DNA from: Candidatus Calescibacterium sp.
GTDB lineage: Bacteria > DRYD01
Length of the DNA: 64,000 nt
Direction: 5' to 3'
Assembly: GCA_025059235.1 (NCBI GenBank)
Contig: JANXCV010000001.1
Span: 345,970-409,969 of the forward strand
Part shown: one piece after another, positions 28,703 to 38,211 of the stretch
How positions within the stretch are numbered: position 1 is the stretch's first letter
Layout: each line of letters opens with the position of its first letter
Translations under genes and position numbers: made by a program
The notes under the pieces: generated by a model
What the model was told of the DNA's origin: nothing
Seen by the model: the letters and a program-made list of their open reading frames with translations, nothing else
Database searches by the model: none

Positions 28703-29449
28703 ATGGAAAAAATATTTGAAACTATACTAAACTCAATCAATGTCCCAATATTAATAATAAATAAAAAGACAAGAGAATACGAATGGACTAATCATAAGGC
28801 TCAGGAAATCATTGAAAAAATAAAGGTAGACCTAACTCATTTCAACGATCAACAAATGATAATTAACAATGATATGTATAAACTCCGAGTCATATCTCTA
28901 GATAACAACCTTGAATCCTTAATTCTAGAACCCACAATCAACTCGTTCCTAGATTACGAAACAGAATTATTAAATTTCAAAGGCTTCTTCATAAAATATG
29001 AAACAATATATTCATTTTTATGCCGTAAAAAAAAGAAACTTTCAATATCTATAATTCAAATCGACAGATTTGAAAATGTTATCAAAAACTTCTCTTATGA
29101 AGAAGCTATAAAACTTAGTAAAAAAGTAGCTGAAATAATAAAAAATAGGGTAAGAAACAATATTGACGTAATAAGCCGATATGGAACTAATCTCTTCGTT
29201 CTCCTACTAGTAGAAATAGACAAAAATAAAACCTCCAAAATACTGGAAAGAATACAAAAATCAATATTAGACTATTTCAAAAAAGAGTATCAATTCATAA
29301 TAACAATATCAATAGCTTCAACAGAAATAGAACCAAGCATACAAAACTCTGCGGTTATATTGGAAGAATTGCAAAACGTCATCCAGAATCTTCTATATAG
29401 GATGGAATACGAAAGGAAAACAAGAGATAATTTCATTTTAATTATTTAG
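28703..29449 (+). CDS. PAS plus degenerate GGDEF-like protein
   Basis: A 248-residue protein. The N-terminus (about 1-75) looks like a small PAS domain (INVPILIINKKTREYEW). The remainder follows the GGDEF fold: LSISIIQIDRFENVIKNF (the IDxFKxxNd-like block), then EEAIKLSKKVAEIIKNRVR. The active-site loop reads SRYGTNLFVLLL, so the GGDEF motif is GTNLF (about 161-165); catalytic acids are lost and diguanylate cyclase activity is unlikely. It may bind GTP or act as a scaffold. The ATG follows the peptidase stop by 6 bases and its end overlaps the convergent R3H ATPase end by 12 bases. Confidence 0.75.
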   Translation: MEKIFETILNSINVPILIINKKTREYEWTNHKAQEIIEKIKVDLTHFNDQQMIINNDMYKLRVISLDNNLESLILEPTINSFLDYETELLNFKGFFIKYETIYSFLCRKKKKLSISIIQIDRFENVIKNFSYEEAIKLSKKVAEIIKNRVRNNIDVISRYGTNLFVLLLVEIDKNKTSKILERIQKSILDYFKKEYQFIITISIASTEIEPSIQNSAVILEELQNVIQNLLYRMEYERKTRDNFILII

Positions 29450-31006
29450 AAGTTTTTTCTTATAGATGACTACTTTTCTTAGCGGTTCTTCACCTTCAGT
29501 TCTGGAGTATAATCCATACTTTTCAACTATTTCATGTTGAATTCTCCTTATTTGTTCTGGTTGGGGATCGAGTTCTATGCTTTCCATATTTTTCTGATAC
29601 AATATGTTTATCTTCTCCTCTATCTCCTCGTTTATAGAGTTAATGTCGTATTCTGATTGACTTTTAAAGTATTTATCTAGGATTTTAGATATCTGAGTAT
29701 ATGTATTACTTCTGACAATCATTATATTTTTTTGTAGGTGATATAAAGCTGGTTTTTGGCGTATTTTCTTCTGTATTTCTTCTTTTTTGGACTTGATTGT
29801 TATTACAAAATCTGCCTGGTTTATATCAGAAACTACATCTATAGGTAATTCAAGATCATTTATAGCTCTTTGAAGTCTATCAATACTTATAGCGAACGGC
29901 CATATTCTGTATCTCCTTTCTAGCCGTTTATCCGAGGTTTTCTCTAGACCTTTTGAATCTTTTTGAATAGTAGATGGTCTATTTAATGTTTGTTCTCTTA
30001 TTCCGTGATAATACTCTTTCTGGATAATTTTGTAGGTATTACCATCTCTTACTCTTATTTCTGGTCTCATGGGTATTCCTTTTAGCATACAATCGACTGC
30101 TAAGGCTACGTCTGAGTATATAGCAAAAGTATCTCTATCTATTATTTCTACGAGAATATCGAAGGTGGGTGGGTTTTTACGTTCGAGGACTGTTTTCTGG
30201 GTTCCCCTTCTTTTTGCCTCCTCATCGCTTAATATAACCGCCTGAATACCCCCTACGATATCAGAAAGAGTGGGGTTCAGAACTATATTTGCCAGGTTAT
30301 TACCGTGAGCAGTAGCAATGAGTTGAACTCCTCTTTCGGCTATGGTTCTTGCTGCATAAGCCTCTTCCTGAGTACCCATCTCATCTATTATAATGACCTC
30401 TGGCATATGGTTCTCTACTGCTTCTATCATGACCTTGTGTTGAAGCTCGGGTGTAGGTACCTGCATCCTTCTAGCTCTACCTATGGCAGGATGGGGTATA
30501 TCACCATCTCCTCCTATTTCATTAGAAGTATCAACTATTACCACTCTTTTTTTCAGGTTATCATTTATTATCCTAGCAGTTTCTCTTAGTATGGTGGTTT
30601 TACCTACTCCGGGTCTACCTAAGATCAACATACTTTTTCCTGTTTGAATATAGTCGAGTATGATATCTGCTGCCCCATAAACTGCTCTACCAACTCTACA
30701 GGTAAGCCCAACAATTAGGCCATTTCTGTTTCTTATAGCTGAGATTCGGTGTAGAGTTCTTGGTATACCTGCTCTATTATCTTTCCCAAACTCCCCTATT
30801 CTCTTTACAACATATTCTATATCATCGTACATTATTTCCCTAGAGGAAATTATTTCGAAATCATCAGGGAAACGTATTTCAGGTGTTCTACCAACATCCA
30901 TGACTATTTCTATTATTTCGTTGATTCTAGGATGCTTTTCAACTTTCGAAGATATGAACGGGGGCAAAACCTGAACTAACAATAGTATTTCGTCTATGTT
31001 ATTCAT
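29438..31006 (-). CDS. R3H-domain AAA ATPase (Ycf45/SpoIIIAA-like)
   Basis: A 522-residue cytoplasmic ATPase with the Walker A LGRPGVGKTT (about 129-138), a B-type region VIIIDEMGTQEEA and the sensor TAHGNNLANIVLNP, in the arrangement of SpoIIIAA and Ycf45. The C-terminal R3H domain carries IRRIQHEIVEKYGL (R-x3-H), a single-stranded nucleic acid binding motif. SpoIIIAA-like ATPases occur in sporulating Firmicutes, while R3H-bearing forms are common in Cyanobacteria and other non-sporulating lineages; their function is unknown. Its ATG overlaps the CorC-like gene stop. Confidence 0.88.
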   Translation of the reverse strand: MNNIDEILLLVQVLPPFISSKVEKHPRINEIIEIVMDVGRTPEIRFPDDFEIISSREIMYDDIEYVVKRIGEFGKDNRAGIPRTLHRISAIRNRNGLIVGLTCRVGRAVYGAADIILDYIQTGKSMLILGRPGVGKTTILRETARIINDNLKKRVVIVDTSNEIGGDGDIPHPAIGRARRMQVPTPELQHKVMIEAVENHMPEVIIIDEMGTQEEAYAARTIAERGVQLIATAHGNNLANIVLNPTLSDIVGGIQAVILSDEEAKRRGTQKTVLERKNPPTFDILVEIIDRDTFAIYSDVALAVDCMLKGIPMRPEIRVRDGNTYKIIQKEYYHGIREQTLNRPSTIQKDSKGLEKTSDKRLERRYRIWPFAISIDRLQRAINDLELPIDVVSDINQADFVITIKSKKEEIQKKIRQKPALYHLQKNIMIVRSNTYTQISKILDKYFKSQSEYDINSINEEIEEKINILYQKNMESIELDPQPEQIRRIQHEIVEKYGLYSRTEGEEPLRKVVIYKKKLLNN

Positions 31007-32247
31007 ATCTTTATTAAAACCTTACTTATTCTATTTTTCTTTATCTCTAGGATCTTTAAGATTATATTGTCTATTGTTATGGTTTCTCCCTCTTGGGGTA
31101 TTCTGCCTAATTTTGTATAGATCAAACCTGAAAGAGTATTATATTCCCTTTCATCTTTGTCTGGAAAACTAAGCCCCAAATATTCTTCAAGAGTGTATAT
31201 ATCAACTTTTGGGTTTACGATATATTCTGTATTAGATATTTTTTGGATATCTTGCTCTTCAGGTTCTCTATCGTGTTCATCCCTTATTCTGCCTAGAAGT
31301 TCCTGAATCAAATCAGAAACAGTAACTATTCCACTGGTTCCACCATATTCATCAACTACGACAACTATCGAAGACCTATTCTGTTTCATAATATTCAGTA
31401 GCTCGTATATATTTTTTGACTCAGGCACTATAAGAGGTATTCTAGCTATGTCCTTCAATCTTATGAAACTTTGGTTAGTAAGTAAATATCGAAGCATATC
31501 CTTGAGAAAAACAATACCTATTATATTGTCTATACTTTCCTCATACACGGGATATTTAGAATAACCGTGCTTCATGATAAGAGCTGCTACTTCTGATATG
31601 GTTTTGTTTGCTTCAAAAGCTACAATATCTACTCTGGGAACCATTATCTCTTTTACTAAAGTATCATCCATAGCCAGTAATTTTTCTACCATTTCTATAC
31701 GGTAATCATCCCAGTTAAAGTCATCTAGATATACTAAAGCTTCAGAAAAATATTTCTTACTTATATCTATCTCCTGGTGAAAAAAACGCAATACAAAACT
31801 ATTTAAACTATTTAGGATAAAAGCAATGGGAAAAATGAACTTGAAAAATCTAGCCAAACTCAAAACGAGTACAAAAAATTTCAAGTATCTATTTATCCCA
31901 ATAAAAATCAGGTCCTTAATAAATAAATCTACTGACAAAAACAAAATTCCCAAAGTGCCAATTAGAAACATAATAACCCAAATATCAGACAAGAAAAAAT
32001 AAATAGAAGTAAAAAGGTACAAAAGACCAAAAAAATATGAAGAAAATAAAGCAGTGTAGATATAATTTGTTCTATCTTTTGTAAATTCATTTATCAAGAA
32101 TTCATTTTGTATCAGATGAGAATAGTTTTTGAGAATATAGGGTGAGCAGAAGATAAGGTAATGGTAGACAATCCTGAAAAAGAAGGAAAGAAGGGCAAAT
32201 ATTAGTAAGATGAGTATGTATACTGCCTGGTTTTCTACTTCACCCAT
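31003..32247 (-). CDS. HlyC/CorC-family CBS membrane protein (second copy)
   Basis: A 414-residue integral membrane protein: about four N-terminal membrane segments (a divergent DUF21), then a CBS pair (EIMVPRVDIVAFEANKTI, then VVVDEYGGTSGIVTVSDLI) and a CorC_HlyC domain at the C-terminus (TLEEYLGLSFPDKDEREYN). These families export magnesium, cobalt or sodium, or act as regulators. The start overlaps the stop of the first copy by one base. The DUF21 part is less conserved than in its neighbour. Confidence 0.88.
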   Translation of the reverse strand: MGEVENQAVYILILLIFALLSFFFRIVYHYLIFCSPYILKNYSHLIQNEFLINEFTKDRTNYIYTALFSSYFFGLLYLFTSIYFFLSDIWVIMFLIGTLGILFLSVDLFIKDLIFIGINRYLKFFVLVLSLARFFKFIFPIAFILNSLNSFVLRFFHQEIDISKKYFSEALVYLDDFNWDDYRIEMVEKLLAMDDTLVKEIMVPRVDIVAFEANKTISEVAALIMKHGYSKYPVYEESIDNIIGIVFLKDMLRYLLTNQSFIRLKDIARIPLIVPESKNIYELLNIMKQNRSSIVVVVDEYGGTSGIVTVSDLIQELLGRIRDEHDREPEEQDIQKISNTEYIVNPKVDIYTLEEYLGLSFPDKDEREYNTLSGLIYTKLGRIPQEGETITIDNIILKILEIKKNRISKVLIKI

Positions 32248-33536
32248 TACTGCAGATATATTTTTATGTATTTAACAGCATTACCCTTTACTTCAAGAAG
32301 TTTTATTTTGTATCCTCTATATTTTATAATTTCATCTTTTCTGGGCTTTTTCCCCTGCATTATATCATATAACAAAGTAGAAATTAGCATATTCTGATTG
32401 TCAAAGATAGTTCTTATCTCATCAGGTAACTCATATACGTGAATATCAGTAGATATCACGTAACCATCTTTGGTTTTTATAACCTTAATCTTGTTTAGAT
32501 CAAATTCATCCAGTATTGTTCCGAGTATTTTACCTAAAATATCATCAAAAGTGATTATACCCTTATTACCTCCGTATTCATCGACCACGATAGCCATAAG
32601 AGCTTGTTCCTTTTTCATTTGATTAATTACAGTAAATAAATCTGAACTTTCAGGTATGTAAAGTACTTTTCTACCCAAAAGATCAACTATCTCACCCACC
32701 AGAAAAACCTTCTTTCTTATGGCTAAAAATATATCCTTTATATGCAAAATACCTACTATGTTATCGATATTATCCTTATAAACAGGATACCTACTATGTA
32801 AAGTCCTAACTACGGTATCTATCACGTTTTCTATTCTATCGTTGTAGCTTAGGTAAACTACATCAGTTCTATGAACCATGACATCTTTAACTTTATACCT
32901 ATTTAGCTCTAGAACAGAATTGACGGTATTATACACTAATTCATTTATTTGACCAGAATCTTTTACATTTTTAAGAATTTCTCTAATTTCGTCAACAGAG
33001 AATTTTATCTCTTTGTGTTCATAGGGATTGACACCGAAAATTATAGCGACTTTGTTCTGAACAACTCTAACCACAAAAGTCATAGGGTAGAAAATAAAAC
33101 TGAAAAATTCTAGTAGCAAGGAAGAAACTACAATAACTCTTTCCGGGCTGTATACACCTACCAACTTTGGTACCTGCTCTCCCAGTATTAAATGAAAAAA
33201 AGTAACCAAGGTAAAAGCTATAACAATAGCTATGAAATGAGAAGAGAAAAAGACTATAGTTTCTACTTTGAGGATTTTAGTGAAGAACTTTTCGAGGATA
33301 ACTGCAAAGGTTGGTTCAGCTAGCCACCCCAGAAGCAAACTAGCTAGAGTTATTCCCACTTGACAAGTAGCTAAGTAGTGATCCATAGCACGATATTGCT
33401 TGTAAGGCAAACTAAATCTCAATTTTTTCAATTTTACTGGATTGGACGAAACCAAGGCAAACTCAGCCAAAACAAAAAAACCATTAGCAAATATCAATAA
33501 AAAAGTAAAAAATAGATTTTTAAGGAACCCTTCCAC
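32247..33536 (-). CDS. HlyC/CorC-family CBS membrane protein (first copy)
   Basis: A 429-residue DUF21 membrane protein with the family signature ANGFFVLAEFALVSSNPVK and ATCQVGITLASLLLGW, then CBS domains (VKDVMVHRTDVVYLSY and VVDEYGGNKGIITFDDIL) and a CorC_HlyC transporter-associated domain. It is related to the magnesium and cobalt efflux proteins CorB/YhdP. Its stop overlaps the second copy start, and the upstream neighbour is the DgkA-PAP2 gene with no gap. Two such genes in tandem probably form a heteromer. Confidence 0.9.
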   Translation of the reverse strand: MEGFLKNLFFTFLLIFANGFFVLAEFALVSSNPVKLKKLRFSLPYKQYRAMDHYLATCQVGITLASLLLGWLAEPTFAVILEKFFTKILKVETIVFFSSHFIAIVIAFTLVTFFHLILGEQVPKLVGVYSPERVIVVSSLLLEFFSFIFYPMTFVVRVVQNKVAIIFGVNPYEHKEIKFSVDEIREILKNVKDSGQINELVYNTVNSVLELNRYKVKDVMVHRTDVVYLSYNDRIENVIDTVVRTLHSRYPVYKDNIDNIVGILHIKDIFLAIRKKVFLVGEIVDLLGRKVLYIPESSDLFTVINQMKKEQALMAIVVDEYGGNKGIITFDDILGKILGTILDEFDLNKIKVIKTKDGYVISTDIHVYELPDEIRTIFDNQNMLISTLLYDIMQGKKPRKDEIIKYRGYKIKLLEVKGNAVKYIKIYLQ

Positions 33537-34289
33537 CTAGGTACCTCCCAAGAAATTTATAACCTGTATAAGTAGATAGGTAACTATAATTCCAAATATC
33601 GCACCGTTTACTACTTCTGATAAAGTATGTATTTTTGCTTCTAGTCTACTTTGGGCCACGAGGAGAGCAAGAACTAGAGACATAAACCAGGAAACATAAT
33701 CCTGCCAGTTATGAATGACAATAAAAGTAAAAGTAGAGAAAGCTAAAGCAGAGTGAACACTAATTATTCCCCCCTGAACATTCGTATTCCTACCTTTTAA
33801 TCTCATATACCACACCTTTATTCCCATAGAAAGGATTAAGACTATCATGAATACCAGAATATAGACGTATTCTGGCAATGAAGATATTTTTTGAATAAGA
33901 AGAGGCGTAGTAGAGAAAATCTTTTTGGGAAATATTACTAAAGCAGCAAGTATAGCTAAAATAGTAGAAACAAGAACAGCAGAGGCAGAAATATCTTTTA
34001 TCAATTTTATTTGTTCATCTTTGTTCGGTTCCAATTTATCAGCTAATATTTCAATAGCAGTGTTAAATAACTCACTAATAAAAACGACGCCAACAACAAT
34101 GAGTATAATTAAAAGTTCGAAGGCTGTGAGACTCAACAGTAGAGAAGCCAAAATTACGAATAGAGCAACTATAAGATGTATTCTGAGATTCCTCTCCTGG
34201 TAAAAAGCTTCAAATATCCCGTTAACAGCGTTTGAAAAACTTTCAAGAATACTGCTACTGAATTTATTTCTTCTAAATTTTTTGCTCAT
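33537..34289 (-). CDS. DgkA-type lipid kinase fused to PAP2-like phosphatase
   Basis: A 250-residue membrane protein with two catalytic modules. The first 120 residues are DgkA-like: FYQERNLRIHLIVALF, then FISELFNTAIEILADKLEP, the active-site helices of diacylglycerol/undecaprenol kinases. The second half reads LKGRNTNVQGGIISVHSALAFS and SRLEAKIHTLSEVVNGAIFG, matching PAP2 motifs (K-x-R, SxH in place of PSGH, SR-x5-H with Glu in place of the last Asp). So it may recycle undecaprenol or diacylglycerol both ways. It overlaps the YbeY gene by 17 bases and leads into the CorC pair. Confidence 0.85.
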   Translation of the reverse strand: MSKKFRRNKFSSSILESFSNAVNGIFEAFYQERNLRIHLIVALFVILASLLLSLTAFELLIILIVVGVVFISELFNTAIEILADKLEPNKDEQIKLIKDISASAVLVSTILAILAALVIFPKKIFSTTPLLIQKISSLPEYVYILVFMIVLILSMGIKVWYMRLKGRNTNVQGGIISVHSALAFSTFTFIVIHNWQDYVSWFMSLVLALLVAQSRLEAKIHTLSEVVNGAIFGIIVTYLLIQVINFLGGT

Positions 34290-34671
34290 TCTTAAGCTCC
34301 CTAAATAGTTCCTCTTGAATCGAAGATACTTCTTCCTCAGACTTACCTAAACTATGAAGAAAAGAGTGTATTAATACAAGACTAAGTTCGTCTTCAAAAG
34401 TTAAACCATAAGTAGCGGAATTTTTCCTGATCACACCCAAACAGAGATAAATATGAACGCTATCATCAAATATTAATGTTATTGTATCGGTAGTCGTGTT
34501 CATATTCCAAATCTTCTTCTTTAGACTTTTGATTTGAAGCAGACTGACGAAATCGATAATATATAGCTTGTTTAGTAGTGAAGGGAAAAAATTAGTCAGG
34601 AAATTATATACTTTTGTACAAATTTTCCTTATCTTATCGTTTTTACTATTGATTATTATTTTTTCCCGCAT
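34273..34671 (-). CDS. ybeY: YbeY-like protein with altered metal site
   Basis: A 132-residue protein in the usual ybeY slot between pgpH and dgkA. The fold core is recognisable: WNMNTTTDTITLIFD (normally GKDxxTDVLSFpfd), then FEDELSLVLIHSFLHSLGKS. The ribonuclease motif H-x3-H-x5-H is broken: His102 and His106 are present but the third ligand, expected at residue 112, is Glu in SLGKSEEE. YbeY helps mature rRNA 3' ends. The change suggests lost or altered zinc binding. Its start overlaps pgpH by 26 bases. Confidence 0.75.
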   Translation of the reverse strand: MREKIIINSKNDKIRKICTKVYNFLTNFFPSLLNKLYIIDFVSLLQIKSLKKKIWNMNTTTDTITLIFDDSVHIYLCLGVIRKNSATYGLTFEDELSLVLIHSFLHSLGKSEEEVSSIQEELFRELKNEQKI

Positions 34672-36784
34672 AGGATGGATACTTTAATCTTACATGATAT
34701 GATATGTAAAGGTTTTTGACGAGAGTGTCTTTTATAGTATTTATTTCCTTAAAAGTAATATCCACGTCAGAGAATTGTTTTTCCTGGATTAGTCTGTTTA
34801 TGATGTTATCTGTCAATTTTTCTATAGCTGAGTAGGAGTATTCTGAAAGTGATCTCGAAGCTGCTTCTACACTATCACAAATCATGAGTATCAACATTTC
34901 TTTTGTATATGGTTTGGGTCCAGGATATTTGAAATCTTCTTCCCTTATTTCGAACGGATATTTTTTAGTAGTATTTTGTAAATTCCTGGCTTTGATAAAA
35001 AAGTATAGTATAGTAGTGGTTCCATGATGGGTTTTAATGAATTCTTGAATTATCGACGGTAGATTATATTTTTGTGCTAACTTAAGTCCATCTATGACAT
35101 GAGATTTGATGATAGAAGCGCTTAAGTATGGTTCCTTATCGTCATGGGGGTTTTTTTCGCCTTGAACGAGATTTTCGGTAAAATATTTAGGTCTTAGCAT
35201 TTTTCCGATATCGTGATAAAGAGCTCCTATCTTGACTAAGATCGGATTTGCTCCTATGGCTTTGGCACAAGCCTCAGAAAGCTCAGAAACCCTCAAACTA
35301 TGGTTAAACGTCCCGGGAGCAAGCTTAGATAAATCCGATAAAATAGGATTATTTAAGTCTAAAAGCCATCTAATCCTTCCTATCCCAATATCTCCAATTC
35401 CAATCCCCAAGATCAAAACAGCAAAGTAACAAATAACAAAAGAAATTACAAAAGAAGCCAAAGAAAAAGAAAAACTTATAAAGAAATTATCAATAAATCC
35501 CATATAATACATCAGTAAAAAATATCCAGCTATGAATAAGATAATTCCGGCAAAAAAATTCAAATTTAATTCATTCATTAGAAAATAAATCCTATCTCTG
35601 TCATGAATATACAAAAATAAAAACAAAAATAGGAAAGTAAAAACAATATACGATAATAAATTAAAACTTGCTAGACTATTCCATACATGGTAATACATGA
35701 AGTTTACTAAAACTAAATACCAGATAAAAGAAATTAAGGATAATACTATGCCGCTAAGAAAATAAGCAAACAGAACTATAAGCCAAAAAGGAACTAAATA
35801 GTAAAACGGCTCATCATACGAAATAACAAAAACAGAACTAATAAAAAGGAAAGAAATAAGAGTAAAGATATTCTTTAAGCTTAACGAACTATTAATAAAC
35901 AGTACAGATAAAATAATCAGAAAGGCAAATAAAGAAGACCAAACAGCACTTTGTATAAATTTCAGATCGTAATGTCTTTTGGTTCCCGTTTCTAATATTA
36001 CCTTGTAAGCTTCATCACTTATTATTTGTCCCCTTTTTACAATCACACTTCCTTTACTTAAGTTATAGATACGTGGTATTTTACTTATCATTTCAGTATG
36101 TCTCTCCAGAGTTTTTGAAATATTCAAAAATTTATTTGGATAAATTATCCGGGAAAGATAAATTATTAAGTTTTGCTTATATTGCAACAGATTTTTATTA
36201 TTTCTGAAGTCTTGTATGTAACTTTCCAGGTATTTGTCTAATTCTGAGATAACCTGTGGTACTTCATCTTCTTCTATACCTTTTCTATATAAGATTTCCA
36301 GTTTTTTAAGAATTAGTGTCTTTATCATCTCAAGTTCTTCTATGTTTATTTTTCTTAGGATATCAAAATCTTTTAAATCGATTTTAAAATATTCCAACTT
36401 TTTGTGATTTTTGTAGATGAAGTTATCCAGGTCTTCTTGACTATTATCGAATATTCTTTTAAGTTCAAATTGAAAATTGAAAAAACTGTCAATATCATAT
36501 AACGCTCTAGAGGAAATTTCGTAATCGATATCATATTCTTTTATCTTGTAGATATCTTGGATTTTCTGTAAATATTCTTTTTCATCTATGTAACCTTGAT
36601 AGTCAGAAATTAGAATGATGTTAAGTCGAGAGATAATATTTGGCTTTATTGGGAAATAAACTACTAGATACACGTAGTACAGCAAACCAATAAATAAACA
36701 GAACAATAGAGATTGAAGTACATTTTTTATCTTACCATAATCAGTTTCCTTTATGGTTTTTAAGATTTTATACAGAATTTGCAT
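34646..36784 (-). CDS. 7TM-HD phosphohydrolase PgpH-like
   Basis: A 712-residue membrane protein of the 7TMR-HD family. One N-terminal membrane helix (about 21-40), an extracytoplasmic domain (about 45-245), seven membrane helices (about 270-480) and a cytoplasmic HD domain with GALYHDIGKMLRPKYF (His/Asp near 523) are visible. Members such as PgpH hydrolyse cyclic di-AMP. The pgpH-ybeY-dgkA order is conserved in many bacteria and here supports the calls. The gene ends inside ybeY. Confidence 0.93.
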   Translation of the reverse strand: MQILYKILKTIKETDYGKIKNVLQSLLFCLFIGLLYYVYLVVYFPIKPNIISRLNIILISDYQGYIDEKEYLQKIQDIYKIKEYDIDYEISSRALYDIDSFFNFQFELKRIFDNSQEDLDNFIYKNHKKLEYFKIDLKDFDILRKINIEELEMIKTLILKKLEILYRKGIEEDEVPQVISELDKYLESYIQDFRNNKNLLQYKQNLIIYLSRIIYPNKFLNISKTLERHTEMISKIPRIYNLSKGSVIVKRGQIISDEAYKVILETGTKRHYDLKFIQSAVWSSLFAFLIILSVLFINSSLSLKNIFTLISFLFISSVFVISYDEPFYYLVPFWLIVLFAYFLSGIVLSLISFIWYLVLVNFMYYHVWNSLASFNLLSYIVFTFLFLFLFLYIHDRDRIYFLMNELNLNFFAGIILFIAGYFLLMYYMGFIDNFFISFSFSLASFVISFVICYFAVLILGIGIGDIGIGRIRWLLDLNNPILSDLSKLAPGTFNHSLRVSELSEACAKAIGANPILVKIGALYHDIGKMLRPKYFTENLVQGEKNPHDDKEPYLSASIIKSHVIDGLKLAQKYNLPSIIQEFIKTHHGTTTILYFFIKARNLQNTTKKYPFEIREEDFKYPGPKPYTKEMLILMICDSVEAASRSLSEYSYSAIEKLTDNIINRLIQEKQFSDVDITFKEINTIKDTLVKNLYISYHVRLKYPSYAGKNNNQ

Positions 36785-36816
36785 GAATTAAGAAATTTTG
36801 GGGATATTCTATGAGA

Positions 36817-37686
36817 TTATTTTAGAGCTTCTACTCCCGCAGAAATTTCTAGAAGTTCTTTAGTTATGGATTCCTGTCTCTTCTTGAAGAAAAGTAGTTT
36901 TAATTCTTTTATTAGTTTTTCAGCATTGTCGGTCGCTGTATTCATTGCCGAAAATCTAGAACTAAATTCCGACAATTTAGATTCTACTAGTAATTTGTAT
37001 ACCAAGCTTTCAAGATATAACTCACAAATTTGTTTAACTATTTTTTCTATGGATGGCTCAAATATGAAATGATCGACGTTATAACCTATTTTGCCAAAAT
37101 CTATATTTGTAAAAGGTAGAAGTGTTTCAGCATTAGGTTGATATCTCATAGAACTTATAAACTTGGTATATAAAACTTCGACCTTACCTATGTTGGGGTC
37201 TGAAGTATAAGTTTCCATAATTGCTTTATTTATTTTTTTTGAGAAGTTAAACGTTGGTATATCGGGTACCTTATCAAAGTATTCAACTATGTTATAATTC
37301 CTTTTTGAAAAATATAGGTAAGCCTTTCTACCGACTGTAATAAGTTTCAAATTCTGGTTACTGTATCTTTTTTCAAAGAAGTTAAAGATGTTAGTATTAA
37401 AAGCTCCACAAAGTCCTTTATCAGAAGACATTATTACAGCAAGAACGTTAGAAGAATTCCTAGGTTTAAAATATTCTATTGTGGACATAATCATTTTGAA
37501 ATCGTGGTTGTTTAAGATAACACCAACTATTTCTTGCATACCTGCTAGGTAATTTTTGAAAGGGAAAAAGGTTCGTTGTAGTTTTTTTAATTTTATACTG
37601 GCAATCAACTTCATTGCCTTAGTTATTTGTCGTATATTATTTGCTGCCTTTATTCTATTTTTTATTTCCTTAAGAGCCATCGACAT
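36817..37686 (-). CDS. atpG: F-type ATP synthase gamma subunit
   Basis: A 289-residue central-stalk subunit. N-terminal helix LKEIKNRIKAANNIRQITKAMKLIASIKL, the mid-part LAVIMSSDKGLCGAFNTNI and the C-terminal SRFSAMNTATDNAEKLIKEL are diagnostic. It is separated from the other atp genes, none of which occurs in the window; instead it sits 3 bases after def and 32 bases before pgpH. Whether the other subunits cluster elsewhere cannot be told from here. Confidence 0.97.
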   Translation of the reverse strand: MSMALKEIKNRIKAANNIRQITKAMKLIASIKLKKLQRTFFPFKNYLAGMQEIVGVILNNHDFKMIMSTIEYFKPRNSSNVLAVIMSSDKGLCGAFNTNIFNFFEKRYSNQNLKLITVGRKAYLYFSKRNYNIVEYFDKVPDIPTFNFSKKINKAIMETYTSDPNIGKVEVLYTKFISSMRYQPNAETLLPFTNIDFGKIGYNVDHFIFEPSIEKIVKQICELYLESLVYKLLVESKLSEFSSRFSAMNTATDNAEKLIKELKLLFFKKRQESITKELLEISAGVEALK

Positions 37687-37689
37687 ATT

Positions 37690-38211
37690 TTAATCACCTA
37701 CTTCTCTTATTTCTTTTGCTCTATCCAAGATTAGTATTCCCTGAGTATGATCATATTCATGCTGAAAAACCACAGCTCTAAAACCGTTTATTTCTTTTTC
37801 AACTGTCTTACCCTCTAAATCTAGGTACTTTACTTTTATTTTTTGACTTCTTTGAACAAGACACTCTATGTTTGGAATACTAAGACATCCTTCCCATCCC
37901 TCCTGTACCTCTACAGAATACTCCAAAATCTTAGGATTAATGTATACTTCAATTTCATTTAAGTAGTTCTTTATATCGATTTCTTTGCTTTCAAGATCCT
38001 TTTTTATAATAAACAAGTTTTTCAATACTCCAACCTGTACAGCAGATAAACCAATACCGTTGTATTTATCCATAAGATAAGTCATATCCTTAATTAATTC
38101 TAGAAATTCTTTTTTTCCGATTTCGCTTTTTTTCAGATTCTTGGATTTTTGTCTTAGTATTGGGTTTGGAATTACGATTATACCGGTTATATTATTTTTA
38201 TACCTAACCAT
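37690..38211 (-). CDS. def: peptide deformylase
   Basis: A 173-residue metalloenzyme that removes the formyl group from nascent Met. Motif 1 is NGIGLSAVQVG, motif 2 is EGWEGCLSIPN with ligand Cys109, and motif 3 is QHEYDHTQG with His151, Glu152 and His155 (the usual L after DH is T). Length is typical. It overlaps the polytopic membrane protein upstream by 25 bases and leads into atpG. Confidence 0.96.
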   Translation of the reverse strand: MVRYKNNITGIIVIPNPILRQKSKNLKKSEIGKKEFLELIKDMTYLMDKYNGIGLSAVQVGVLKNLFIIKKDLESKEIDIKNYLNEIEVYINPKILEYSVEVQEGWEGCLSIPNIECLVQRSQKIKVKYLDLEGKTVEKEINGFRAVVFQHEYDHTQGILILDRAKEIREVGD

